Assembly: GCA_038321965.1 (NCBI GenBank)
Contig: JBBQFL010000024.1
Coordinates: forward strand, 1 to 64,000
Length of the DNA: 64,000 nt
Source of the DNA: UKL13-2 sp038321965
GTDB taxonomy: Bacteria; Pseudomonadota; Gammaproteobacteria; Burkholderiales; Usitatibacteraceae
Direction of reading: 5' to 3'
In this document: positions 16,992 to 25,033 of the stretch, in pieces
How positions within the stretch are numbered: position 1 is the stretch's first letter
How the letters are laid out: each line of letters starts with the position of its first letter
Translations under genes and position numbers: made by a program
The notes under the pieces: model-generated
Told to the model about the DNA's origin: nothing
Databases searched by the model: none
The model's input: the letters and a program-made list of their open reading frames with translations, nothing else

Positions 16992-19370
16992 CTACTCGTA
17001 AGAAATCGCATCCCTTACCGACTTCCGCAGCGAGTATTTGGTCACCAGCCAAACTGTCACCACGACGATAAGCGCGCCGCAGCCTAGCTGCGCCAAACCG
17101 CTCATCGAAATCCGCATCGGCACCGTCACGTGAAGCAACGTTCGCTCGCTCACATCCAGTATCACGCGCGATAAGGGCCAAGCGATGGCGATCGCCAGCA
17201 GGGTGCTCAGGATCGTGATGCCTGCGGCCTCGGCGAGAAAAATCGCGGTGACTCGGCGCGGTGTTGCGCCCAGCGTACGGATGATGCCGGTTTCGCGCGT
17301 GCGCTCCAGTACATTCAAACCCGTGGTTGCGGCGAGGATAATGGCGCCGACCAGTGCGACCGCCAGTGCCACCATTCGAACGACATCGCCGACGACCGCG
17401 AAATGCTCCTCCAGTGAATCCCGAAGCATGGCGCGTGAAATGAGCTGGCTGGGCACCTGGCGCGCAGTTAACAAGGCCTGATCCAGGGTATTGACCACGC
17501 TATCGATATCCGCGATGCGCGATTTGATGCGCAGCGCCTGCGACAAGTCACCCAGCGCCGTCACCGCATCAAATGTGCTGAGATTGGCATACATCACCGG
17601 CGAGCCGATCTGCTCGACCTCGCCCACGATACTGACCTTTGCCCGCCGCTCGCGAAATTGCAGGTCCACAACCTTGCCAACCTGCAATTCCGGGATCGCC
17701 TCTCGCAGGCTTCGTGTGATCATGACTTCGTCGGTACTCCCGGCGCGTGGCGCGCGACCTTGCACGACGGGCAACCTGAATAATTGCGTGGATTGGGGAT
17801 AACCGCTCAACGTGAGTCGGCTGTTTTCACTGACAGGAGCTGCACCTGCATCGCTCTTCGCCATGCTCACGGTCGCGCGGCGCCACGCTTCCGCAAGCTG
17901 CACCTCAGGCAGGGCCGCAGCAATGGCTTCGAGTAGGGCGCCGGGCACGGCGCGTTGCATCAGCACCTCGATATCATGGCCCTGATTTTGCAAGCTGGCG
18001 TCGATCACGACCATCTTGCTCTCGTAGATGGTGCGAGTCGTCAGCAGCAAGGCGCCGCCGATGGATAGCGCCAGTACCATCACCAGCATCCGCCATGGAC
18101 GTCGCCAGGTGTTTCTGATCGACAAGGTCCAGGCCATGCTGCCGGGAAACTTGATCAATACCGAAGCCATGCGGCTGACGGCCGCCGACGGGATGGTGAT
18201 ACCCGCATTCTGGATCGCCGCGCGTGGCGTCATTCTCGCGGCGCGCAAGATGGGAATTGCCATCGCCAGCAATGGTACGCCAAGCGCAAACGCGATTTCC
18301 TGCAGCACCAGTGACGCTGGCACATGCCAGAGTGCTACGTCGATATTCAAGGTCACCAGATAGTTTGCGACGATTGCTCGACCAAGCAACACGCCCGCCG
18401 CAAAGCCGACCGCGTTGGCCAACAGCACCATCGGCGTGATCAGCGCCAGATATTGCCACGCGATCTGATGTGACCGCGCACCCAGCGTTTTCATGACACC
18501 AACTTGGGCAACCTCGCGGCGCATGGTGGCGGCGACCATATAGCCGGCCAGCGCGCTGCAGCAGATCAGCGCCATCGCCGACAGCACACCTAAGACGCTC
18601 AGCATCGCCCGCATAAGTGCGGCATGTGGATGGCTGATCGACAAGGCTTCAACGCGGATGGCCGCCTGGTCCCGGCGTTTTAGCGCGGCGTTCAACCCGT
18701 TGCCGAATTCGATCGCGTTTGCAAACGATGCGCGATAGGCCATTTTGACCAGCAACTGATCCAACCTTGCCTGCTGACCGAGCAACGCCGCAGTGCCGGG
18801 CGTGGCGAAGGCATAGAGCATTCGTTCCTGTGTGCTGGGTGCGACAGCGGTGTCGTGGACAAACGCGCCGACGGGCAGCGTGGCGATATCACCGCTCGGT
18901 GTGCGTATCTGCAGCGATCCGCCTAGTCCCGCTTCGAGCAATGATTGCCCGGATTGTTCGATCAGGATTGTGCCATCGCTGGTCGGCCAGGCTCCGCCGT
19001 CCAAATGGACCTGGCCGAGCTTCTGCGCGGAAAAATCGCGCACAACGGTTAGCCGCATCGGTAGCCAGGTGCCGTCTTTGGCCTTGACACGCGTATAGGC
19101 AATGCGGCGCGCATCCACGGCAACGACATCGTCCATTGCGGTAACCGCGGTGAGCAGTTCAGGCGTTACGCGCTCGAACCAGAGTGAAAGGTCCGGCACC
19201 TTGGCAGTATCGATGCTGCTGGCAATTTCGCGGGTGAGGATGGCACGCGCGTTCAATGCGGCCACGACGCTTGCCGTACCTAGCGCCAATATCAAGGTGA
19301 GCACGCAAGTTTGTACCCGATACTGGCGAAAATCTCCAAATACTTTTCGCAATTGAATGCTCATACTCAT
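16992..19370 (-). CDS. ABC transporter permease, FtsX/MacB-like with two permease domains
   Basis: A 792 aa membrane protein with an N-terminal helix (about residues 18-40), a large extracytoplasmic domain (45-240), three membrane helices (about 265-385), a further helix and second extracytoplasmic domain (about 430-640), and three C-terminal helices (about 665-785). This duplicated FtsX-like arrangement is seen in LolCE/YbbP-type exporters acting on lipoproteins, lipids or peptides. Its ATG overlaps the stop of the ATPase gene (ATGA), so the two are coupled. The substrate cannot be deduced; the upstream exported protein encoded in the same operon may be linked to it. Confidence 0.9.
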   Translation of the reverse strand: MSMSIQLRKVFGDFRQYRVQTCVLTLILALGTASVVAALNARAILTREIASSIDTAKVPDLSLWFERVTPELLTAVTAMDDVVAVDARRIAYTRVKAKDGTWLPMRLTVVRDFSAQKLGQVHLDGGAWPTSDGTILIEQSGQSLLEAGLGGSLQIRTPSGDIATLPVGAFVHDTAVAPSTQERMLYAFATPGTAALLGQQARLDQLLVKMAYRASFANAIEFGNGLNAALKRRDQAAIRVEALSISHPHAALMRAMLSVLGVLSAMALICCSALAGYMVAATMRREVAQVGVMKTLGARSHQIAWQYLALITPMVLLANAVGFAAGVLLGRAIVANYLVTLNIDVALWHVPASLVLQEIAFALGVPLLAMAIPILRAARMTPRAAIQNAGITIPSAAVSRMASVLIKFPGSMAWTLSIRNTWRRPWRMLVMVLALSIGGALLLTTRTIYESKMVVIDASLQNQGHDIEVLMQRAVPGALLEAIAAALPEVQLAEAWRRATVSMAKSDAGAAPVSENSRLTLSGYPQSTQLFRLPVVQGRAPRAGSTDEVMITRSLREAIPELQVGKVVDLQFRERRAKVSIVGEVEQIGSPVMYANLSTFDAVTALGDLSQALRIKSRIADIDSVVNTLDQALLTARQVPSQLISRAMLRDSLEEHFAVVGDVVRMVALAVALVGAIILAATTGLNVLERTRETGIIRTLGATPRRVTAIFLAEAAGITILSTLLAIAIAWPLSRVILDVSERTLLHVTVPMRISMSGLAQLGCGALIVVVTVWLVTKYSLRKSVRDAISYE

Positions 19371-20119
19371 GTGCGCAACTCTCGTGCGCGATCAGAAATC
19401 ACAGTGCCGTCTCTCAGCTTAATCACGCGCTCCGCAGCCTGGGCGAGATTGGCGTCATGTGTCACCACCACCAGCGTTTTGCCCTGTTTGACAAGTTGTT
19501 CAAACAACACATTGATGTCAGCGGCCGTTTCGCTATCGAGATTACCTGTGGGTTCGTCGGCCAATATGATCGGCGGGTCGTTGGCCAGCGAACGCGCGAT
19601 GGCAGCGCGCTGCTGTTGTCCGCCGGATAGCATCGACGGCAGCTTGTGCGCTTGATCGCTCAGGCCGACCAATTGTAATAATTCAAGCGCGCGTGCCTGG
19701 CGCACGGATTTAGCAATCTTGCCCACGAATTCCATCGCCAGAATGATGTTCTCAACGATGGTCAGCGTTGGTAGTAGCTGGAAGAACTGGAAGACAACGC
19801 CAATATTTTTGCCGCGCCACAACGCCAGCGCGTTTTCGCTAGCACCAGACAAATCCAATCCTGCCACACGCAGGCTCCCCGCACTCGGCCGGTCCAGCCC
19901 GGCGATGAGATTGAGCAATGTGGACTTGCCACTCCCCGATTTGCCGAGAACGGCGACGTACTCGCCCGCCGCAATGCCTAGCGACACGGCACGCAGCGCG
20001 TGACAGGTTTGGCCGCCACGCACATCATAGGATTTGGCGGTCGCGTTGAGGGCGATGATGGCGGTCGATGCTGACGCTGTTGTGATCGCGGTGGATTCGG
20101 TAGAGGTAAGCATGCTCAT
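19367..20119 (-). CDS. ABC transporter ATP-binding protein, LolD/MacB type
   Basis: A 250 aa ATPase: Walker A GKSGSGKST at residues 59-67, Q-loop in VVFQFFQLLP, signature LSGGQQQRAAIARSLA, Walker B IILADEPTGNLDSETA and H-loop VVVTHD. The DEPTGNLD form is typical of the LolD/MacB/FtsE subfamily that powers FtsX-like permeases. The start at 20119 overlaps the stop of the upstream gene by four bases; an upstream in-frame codon at 20161 would overlap that gene by 46 bases. The N-terminus has an unusual Ser/Thr/Ala-rich extension of about 20 residues. Confidence 0.94.
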   Translation of the reverse strand: MSMLTSTESTAITTASASTAIIALNATAKSYDVRGGQTCHALRAVSLGIAAGEYVAVLGKSGSGKSTLLNLIAGLDRPSAGSLRVAGLDLSGASENALALWRGKNIGVVFQFFQLLPTLTIVENIILAMEFVGKIAKSVRQARALELLQLVGLSDQAHKLPSMLSGGQQQRAAIARSLANDPPIILADEPTGNLDSETAADINVLFEQLVKQGKTLVVVTHDANLAQAAERVIKLRDGTVISDRARELRT

Positions 20120-20664
20120 GCGCCAACCGCTTGGCGCTTCAGCACAAACATGTCTGACCAAAGGAGCTTGCCCGCCGCGTCGAACCGGAAGGTTTTCAGC
20201 TTGATGTTGTCGGCGTTGTATCTGAACTCCACTTTTGCCTCGCGTATGTCACGCATGTCATTTTTCCTCTCAATAGATTTGATGATGATTTCGGTGGCGC
20301 CCGGAATCGTATCGACTGCTTGCAAGAGCAGGTCGCCGGCTTTCCTGCCTTCGGGCAGATCGTCAATCGCGTATTTGTCGGACAGGCGCGCCAGCAGGGG
20401 CTTGCCTTCGCGCGCCTTGATCGCTTCGGCGAATGCCCGCATGAAGCTCTCAATCTGAGCGTCAGCAACGATACCCGGTGCGCTTGTTACCGTAGCGAGC
20501 TGTTTGGGCGGTGGCGCTTTTGGCGGCGCGGGAGGATCGCCGTGAAAAAAGCTGCGCAAATCAACGTTGCGCATAACTGCCGCTTGCGATGGCGACCATG
20601 CCGCGACAGGGCAGGCGACGGCCAGTGTAGCTATGAGAAAAATGATGTGAGTTGCGGTATTCAT
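20116..20664 (-). CDS. Exported protein, first gene of the ABC exporter operon
   Basis: A 182 aa protein with a signal peptide (residues 1-22, AVACPVAAWS) and a Pro-rich linker (about 46-56). The C-terminal part (DMRDIREAKVEFRYNADNIKLKTFRFDAAGKLLWSDMFVLK) is beta-strand-rich. I cannot place it in a named family. It is coupled by an ATGA overlap to the ABC ATPase, so it may be a periplasmic substrate or accessory factor of the exporter. It is transcribed divergently from the DUF2975/XRE pair. Confidence 0.7.
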   Translation of the reverse strand: MNTATHIIFLIATLAVACPVAAWSPSQAAVMRNVDLRSFFHGDPPAPPKAPPPKQLATVTSAPGIVADAQIESFMRAFAEAIKAREGKPLLARLSDKYAIDDLPEGRKAGDLLLQAVDTIPGATEIIIKSIERKNDMRDIREAKVEFRYNADNIKLKTFRFDAAGKLLWSDMFVLKRQAVGA

Positions 20665-20780
20665 GGATTTAGGTCCCGTTCAATGATGTGCGTGCGCTGA
20701 TTGCCATAGTTGCGCAATACAGATAATTCGCGCAGTTGCGTTCTGATGTAGAAACGGTAAGATGTTTGTATTACAACTAT

Positions 20781-20803
20781 TAGTTACTGTATAACAGTAA
20801 CTA
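20781..20803. promoter_or_regulatory. Perfect operator-like palindrome upstream of the DUF2975/XRE operon
   Basis: TAGTTACTG (20781-20789), five-base spacer TATAA, then CAGTAACTA (20795-20803): a perfect 9-bp dyad ending ten bases before the DUF2975 start. The centre contains a -10-like TATAAC. A site of this size and place is what a dimeric helix-turn-helix repressor would bind, and the second gene of the operon encodes one. Confidence 0.6.
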
Positions 20804-20813
20804 TTTATCGAAA

Positions 20814-21377
20814 ATGAATATTAGTCAAGACTTTTCTGCGATCAAGCGATTGTGCAAACTCATTCGCTTCGGGAGCATCGCCTTCGTTGGAGGCGTACTC
20901 GCGCTCTACGTAATTACTTGGTGCTGGCCCGGCGCAACGGATTTCGGGCATCCGGCGTTGCCTGTTCTGCGAATCGCCGGCTTGTCGGCAACAGCGCTGG
21001 GGAAATTGTCCGTTGGCGAACGAATGATCTTTGCCGCGATTAGCCTGCCGTATCTCGCAGCATTGGCATGGGCATTTTTCCGCTTGGGCAAGATGTTGAG
21101 CGGTTTTGAACGCGCGGAGTTTTTCGAGCGCGCAACTGTGGGGCACCTGCGCGCGTTTGCTGGCTATCTGTTGCTCGCGAAGGCGCTTTCGTTACTCGCT
21201 ATGCATGCACGCGTGGCGTTAATGGGGCACATGATTGGCCGCGGAAATTCGCATACGTCGGTGAATTTATCTAGCGACGACATGGCAGTATTGCTGATGT
21301 GTGCCTTGTTTTTTCTGGTCGCCAGAATGATGGAAGAGGGCCGCCGTCTTGCAGAAGAAAACCGGGAGTTCGTATAG
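20814..21377 (+). CDS. DUF2975 membrane protein
   Basis: A 187 aa integral membrane protein with four predicted helices (about residues 19-40, 72-95, 110-130 and 153-172), separated by a periplasmic loop and the conserved LGKMLSGFERAEFF segment. This matches DUF2975, whose members are almost always followed by a small XRE regulator, as here. Function unknown. Its stop TAG overlaps the start GTG of the regulator. Control through the palindrome at 20781-20803 is likely. Confidence 0.85.
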   Translation: MNISQDFSAIKRLCKLIRFGSIAFVGGVLALYVITWCWPGATDFGHPALPVLRIAGLSATALGKLSVGERMIFAAISLPYLAALAWAFFRLGKMLSGFERAEFFERATVGHLRAFAGYLLLAKALSLLAMHARVALMGHMIGRGNSHTSVNLSSDDMAVLLMCALFFLVARMMEEGRRLAEENREFV

Positions 21378-21607
21378 TGGCAATTGTCATCAATCTCGAT
21401 GTCATGCTTGCACGTCACAAGATGAAATCCAAAGAACTTGCGGCATATATAGGCATCACGGAGCAGAACTTGTCGCTACTGAAGTCGGGCAAGGTCAAGG
21501 GTATTCGTTTCTCGACGCTGGAGAATATTTGCCAGCGGCTCGATTGTCAGCCAGGGGATATTCTTGAATATCGGGCTGATGCAGTGGCGAAAAACGGGTC
21601 GCCCTGA
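21377..21607 (+). CDS. Small XRE/Cro-like transcriptional regulator
   Basis: A 76 aa protein almost entirely made of one helix-turn-helix: LDVMLARHKMKSKELAAYIGITEQNLSLLKSGKVKGIRFSTLENICQRLDCQPGDILEY. This is the YozG/Cro-CI short form that accompanies DUF2975 membrane proteins. It starts at GTG 21377, using the last base of the DUF2975 stop codon, so the pair is translationally coupled. Upstream in-frame starts would lie inside DUF2975 and add no conserved sequence. A membrane-tethered or membrane-signalled repressor circuit is the usual guess for this pair; it is not proven. Confidence 0.9.
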   Translation: MAIVINLDVMLARHKMKSKELAAYIGITEQNLSLLKSGKVKGIRFSTLENICQRLDCQPGDILEYRADAVAKNGSP

Positions 21608-21955
21608 GTCCGCCTATAACAACTGCAAACTGGCACTGGATTTGCCTATGTTTGCCCTTTCTAAATCAACGCCGTTTTGGTGCTGAGAAAGATCACAGGC
21701 ATCGACGAATCGAATACAGGACGTCGCCCGCGTTGTCACACTCTGTTGCAATCACCCGACTTAGAATCGCCGCACGCACGCTCACTGTGCTGCAGTACCG
21801 ATGACAAACCGGGAGACAAGCTAATGGCCGGACTAATGCGGGTGCGACCAGACAGTTGGGATAAATTTGAAACACCAGTATTGGCCGGCACTTCCAGACA
21901 TTTTTGGCTGAAACGCCGCTCCAGCGCTGGTGTTTTATCTTTGCGATTCGATCGC
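21608..21955. other. Intergenic region upstream of the DUF2785 gene
   Basis: The frame of the downstream gene is open here from 21677, with an ATG at 21824 that has a GGGAG nine bases upstream, but the translated residues look unlike a protein N-terminus and precede a clear signal peptide. A TTAGAAT (around 21764) could be a -10 box. Nothing else is supported. Confidence 0.45.
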
Positions 21956-22867
21956 ATGCGAGAAGTACTTGTGATTTGGCTACTGTCAGCGCTTTTCGCC
22001 AGCAATCCAGCCAGCGCACAGAACGCCCCGGTCGATTTCTCGTCGAAAGCCTACTGGCAATCGATCACCAGGAACGACTATCGGGTACCCGAGGGTGCCG
22101 ACACCATGGCACACATGCGAGCGCTGGTGGCGCTGGTTTCATCTACCGATCCCCAATGGCGTGACGATATCGGCTACGAAATTTTTTGGCGCTGGGTTCG
22201 ACGCAGTGGTCGACTCGACGCCGTTGATCTCGACGCGTTGCGTGCGGCGCTATTGCCAACGACGTCCGTCGGCCTCGGTGAGACCGAATCGGACCGCGTG
22301 TTCACCCGTTCGTTTTCGATTCTCTTTCTGAGCGAACTCGCCAACGCCGACATCAAGACACCTTTCCTCAGCGATGCAACATTTGCCGAGCTACTGACGC
22401 TGGCTTGCGACGCGCTTGCGAAGGAAAAGGATTTGCGCGGCTATGTGCCGGGCAAAGGCTGGGCACATGCCACCGGGCACACCGCCGATTTGCTCAAAGC
22501 GCTGGCGAAGAATCCCCGACTGCATGCATCGCAAGCGGCGACCATCGTTGCCGCCATCGTCGAGCGCGCGCGTACCGTACCTGCGGCGTTCGCGTGGGGC
22601 GAAGACGAGAGGCTCGGCAATGCACTGGCGATGCTGGCGTTTCGCACGGACGCGGCCGTCGAGCCGTTCGAGCGCTGGCTCTCGAGCTTGCAGAAGGAAA
22701 ACAAAACATTGTGGAGTGTGGCGTTCGACGTCACGCAGTACCGTCGCGTGCGCACGCAGGTGTCGCTGTTGACCAATGTGGCCGCGATAATGGCTACGCT
22801 GCCGGCCACGCCCACCTCGATGGCGATCAGCAAGCTAATCGCCAACACGCTCAAGGCCTTGCAATGA
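21956..22867 (+). CDS. DUF2785 family exported protein
   Basis: A 303 aa protein. The start at ATG 21956 gives a clean signal peptide (LVIWLLSALFASNPASA). The mature part carries the DUF2785 pattern: DIGYEIFWRWVRRSGRLD, the long helical run RSFSILFLSELANADIKTPFLS, and KDLRGYVPGKGWAHATGHTADLLKALAKNPRL, the most conserved block. The family is all-helical and of unknown function; the conserved His/Asp of GWAHATGHTAD may form an active or metal site (inference). Members are usually cytosolic, so export here is of interest. Its stop overlaps the next gene (ATGA). An alternative start at 21824 cannot be excluded. Confidence 0.8.
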   Translation: MREVLVIWLLSALFASNPASAQNAPVDFSSKAYWQSITRNDYRVPEGADTMAHMRALVALVSSTDPQWRDDIGYEIFWRWVRRSGRLDAVDLDALRAALLPTTSVGLGETESDRVFTRSFSILFLSELANADIKTPFLSDATFAELLTLACDALAKEKDLRGYVPGKGWAHATGHTADLLKALAKNPRLHASQAATIVAAIVERARTVPAAFAWGEDERLGNALAMLAFRTDAAVEPFERWLSSLQKENKTLWSVAFDVTQYRRVRTQVSLLTNVAAIMATLPATPTSMAISKLIANTLKALQ

Positions 22868-23667
22868 ACCCGATGCGCGCAGCGCTTGTACTGTTGGTTG
22901 CCGTCATCAGCATGGTCGGCTGCAGCTCCGGCGGCGGCGACAATCGCGCTGCAGGCAGCACGGCAATAGCGCCGACGGTTCCTGGCAGCGTTGCTGACAT
23001 CAACCTGCTTTTCATCGGCAACAGCCACTCAGTAGTGAACGACGTGTCGGGAACATTGGCCTCGATGATGCGGGCGAACAATCTGCAAAAAAGTGTCGCG
23101 GTGGCCGTCGCACCGAGTTCGACGCATCTGCAAGAGCATTCCACCGATCCATCGACCCTGGCGCTACTGCAAAGCCGTCGCTGGAGCGCGGTGATTCTGC
23201 AAGCACAGAACTACAGCCTGAGTGGCCAAACGGTCTATCCAACTTCGGGGGCGGAGAGCCTGGTGCGCCTGGCGCGGCAGCAGGGTGCCGTGCCGATCCT
23301 GTTCCCCGAGTGGCCACGTCGCGGTATCGACGAAACGCAATTGATTTTTGCCACGTACGTAAACATCGCCAGGAATGAACCCGCCTGCGTCCCGCCGATT
23401 CCGCAGGCATTCGATCTCGCGGCGAGTCGTTATTCAACGATTGCACTGCTGGACGCAGATGGCAACCACTCAGCACCCGCCGGGGCGTTTCTCGGCGCGG
23501 CGGTGCTGTTCTCCACGATCACAGGCGTGTCGCCGAACACGCTGCCGACGTTGGCACAGGCAGGTGTGGATGGCGCTACGCAACGTAGCCTCAACCAGGT
23601 TGCAACGGAAAGTATGGTCGCGATCTCTGCCCGTGCCTGGTGTCCGGCTGATCCGTTCGTTCGCTGA
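22864..23667 (+). CDS. SGNH/GDSL-hydrolase-like lipoprotein
   Basis: A 267 aa predicted lipoprotein: signal sequence with lipobox SMVGC (acylated Cys about residue 20), followed by a Gly/Ser linker. The mature domain begins INLLFIGNSHSVVNDV, the block I motif of SGNH hydrolases (GNSHS with nucleophile Ser). Block V is recognisable as DADGNHSAPAGAFL, giving the catalytic Asp-x-x-His. The central ILQAQNYSLSG and ILFPEWPRRG segments fit blocks II-III. Probably an esterase or deacetylase acting in the periplasm or at the outer membrane; the substrate is unknown. ATG 22864 overlaps the DUF2785 stop, so the two are co-translated. Confidence 0.78.
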   Translation: MNPMRAALVLLVAVISMVGCSSGGGDNRAAGSTAIAPTVPGSVADINLLFIGNSHSVVNDVSGTLASMMRANNLQKSVAVAVAPSSTHLQEHSTDPSTLALLQSRRWSAVILQAQNYSLSGQTVYPTSGAESLVRLARQQGAVPILFPEWPRRGIDETQLIFATYVNIARNEPACVPPIPQAFDLAASRYSTIALLDADGNHSAPAGAFLGAAVLFSTITGVSPNTLPTLAQAGVDGATQRSLNQVATESMVAISARAWCPADPFVR

Positions 23668-23774
23668 GCGGCGTGGCAACAGCGCGATCCGATGATTCAC
23701 AACGCGCTGCACCCATGGGTAACCACCACATCCAGACGCAGTTTTGACGCAACTAACGATTAGGAGGAATCACT

Positions 23775-23933
23775 ATGCGCACAAAACTTGTCGGCTGTTT
23801 CTGTTGGATCATCACCGCGGTGTTCTGCACGATTGTGCCCGCGATCGCACAGGTACCGATTCAAGGCAGCGTCAAAGGAAATACCCTGCGCTCCAACGAA
23901 TTTCCGCTCGGCAACATTACTTTCAACGAGTAG
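23775..23933 (+). CDS. Tiny secreted peptide gene, possibly truncated
   Basis: A 52-codon ORF preceded by a consensus AGGAGG ribosome-binding site, encoding a signal peptide (CWIITAVFCTIVPAIAQ) and a short mature part ending NITFNE. After the TAG the same frame continues for 21 codons to a second TAG, so a nonsense mutation in an originally 74-residue protein is possible. No family recognised. The ribosome-binding site and signal peptide argue that it is, or recently was, a gene. Confidence 0.5.
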   Translation: MRTKLVGCFCWIITAVFCTIVPAIAQVPIQGSVKGNTLRSNEFPLGNITFNE

Positions 23934-23984
23934 TTCAAATGCGAGGTCGACACCACTGTTGCGAGTGCGGAACAGATTCAGGGC

Positions 23985-24833
23985 CTACAAATGTTCTAGC
24001 TGACCTAATTTGACCAGTCCGGCGTCGCTGACGCTGGTCTGGCGCAGATCGAGCTCGGGTAGATCCGGCGTGTCGAGCAGCAGTTTGATACCCGCGTCGG
24101 TGACGGTGCTGCGGCTGAGGTCGAGCTTCGAAATGAACGTTCGACCGCCTTCGGTACGCGTGGTAACTCTGCCGCCGAGACGCTCGACCGTGTTGATGGT
24201 CTGATCGAATTGCGCGGCGGTGACTGGCACGGCGGGCTGCGGACGCGCTGCACGCACGTACCTGCCGTCAAAACTGAGCTTCCAGGTCTTGCCACCGTCG
24301 TTGGACACCGACCATCGCTGTGACACCGAGCCATCTGCGTTTGGCGTCCAAACGATTTCATTGATTGCGTTCGGGTTCTTGCCGGCAAGGCTGCGATCAC
24401 TCATGGTCATTGCACCGCCCTCAAACTTTCCTTCGAGGACCAGCAAGGTGCCACCAACATCCACCCAGGTCTGGTGCCAGACCTTGCGCACTGCATCGTA
24501 GACGTTGTAGCTTTCACCCGCGAAGCCGGTACCAGTCTTCCAGCTCTCGTGCATGACGCAATTGGCCAGGATCAGCTTGATAAGATTGGTTCCGGCCGGT
24601 TTGCCGTCCGGTGTGGTGACATCCCAGTCGCCGATCCAGAAATCAAACTGTCGATGCGCTTCTGATCGGCAGGGGCGGGGACCAGGGCCTGGCACTGGCA
24701 TTGGTACAGTGACGGTGGCGGGGGCGGACGTGGATGGTGCGGTGCTCGCTGTCTGGGCGTTGCTGGCTGAAATAGCACCCAGCAACAGTACGGCGGAAGC
24801 GCCTGCCAGCAGATTCTTGCTATTTTGTTTCAT
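23985..24833 (-). CDS. Exported DUF1579-like protein with short leucine-rich repeats
   Basis: A 282 aa protein: signal peptide (residues 1-27), a Pro/Thr-rich linker, then a domain beginning HRQFDFWIGDWDVTTPDG and containing NLIKLILANCVMHESW and VWHQTWVDVGGTLLVLEG. This is the pattern of secreted DUF1579-like lipocalin-fold proteins. The last 50 residues form two leucine-rich repeats with a 24-residue period, LDLSRSTVTDAGIKLL and LDLRQTSVSDAGLVKL, of the kind usually found in long arrays. The protein stops after the second repeat. GAGGA lies upstream of the ATG. Function unknown. Confidence 0.72.
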   Translation of the reverse strand: MKQNSKNLLAGASAVLLLGAISASNAQTASTAPSTSAPATVTVPMPVPGPGPRPCRSEAHRQFDFWIGDWDVTTPDGKPAGTNLIKLILANCVMHESWKTGTGFAGESYNVYDAVRKVWHQTWVDVGGTLLVLEGKFEGGAMTMSDRSLAGKNPNAINEIVWTPNADGSVSQRWSVSNDGGKTWKLSFDGRYVRAARPQPAVPVTAAQFDQTINTVERLGGRVTTRTEGGRTFISKLDLSRSTVTDAGIKLLLDTPDLPELDLRQTSVSDAGLVKLGQLEHL

Positions 24834-24878
24834 ATTGTCGTCCTCGTTTTAATGGTCGTAGGGTGACGGCGCTTTATT

Positions 24879-24944
24879 AAACACCAGCATCCACGAGCGT
24901 TTCCGGAAATTTTCGCTCCGTGAGGCTCATGGATGCTAGTGTTT
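24879..24944. terminator. Large imperfect palindrome upstream of the DUF1579-LRR gene
   Basis: Arms 24879-24898 (starts AAACACCAGC) and 24925-24944 (ends GCTAGTGTTT) are 20 bases long with two mismatches around a 26-base loop that itself contains TTTCCGGAAA. A second inverted pair, GTTAGCGC at 24960-24967 and GTGCTAAC at 24995-25002, is adjacent. They lie between the response-regulator stop and the next minus-strand gene, so a terminator for the two-component operon is likely, although no long T-run is seen. Confidence 0.4.
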
Positions 24945-25033
24945 CAGAATCGATTCGGTGTTAGCGCAAATAGCGCCGCTGGTGCGGGACTGCGGTGCTA
25001 ACGCCACTGGGAGAGAGCCGACATCAACTTGCA

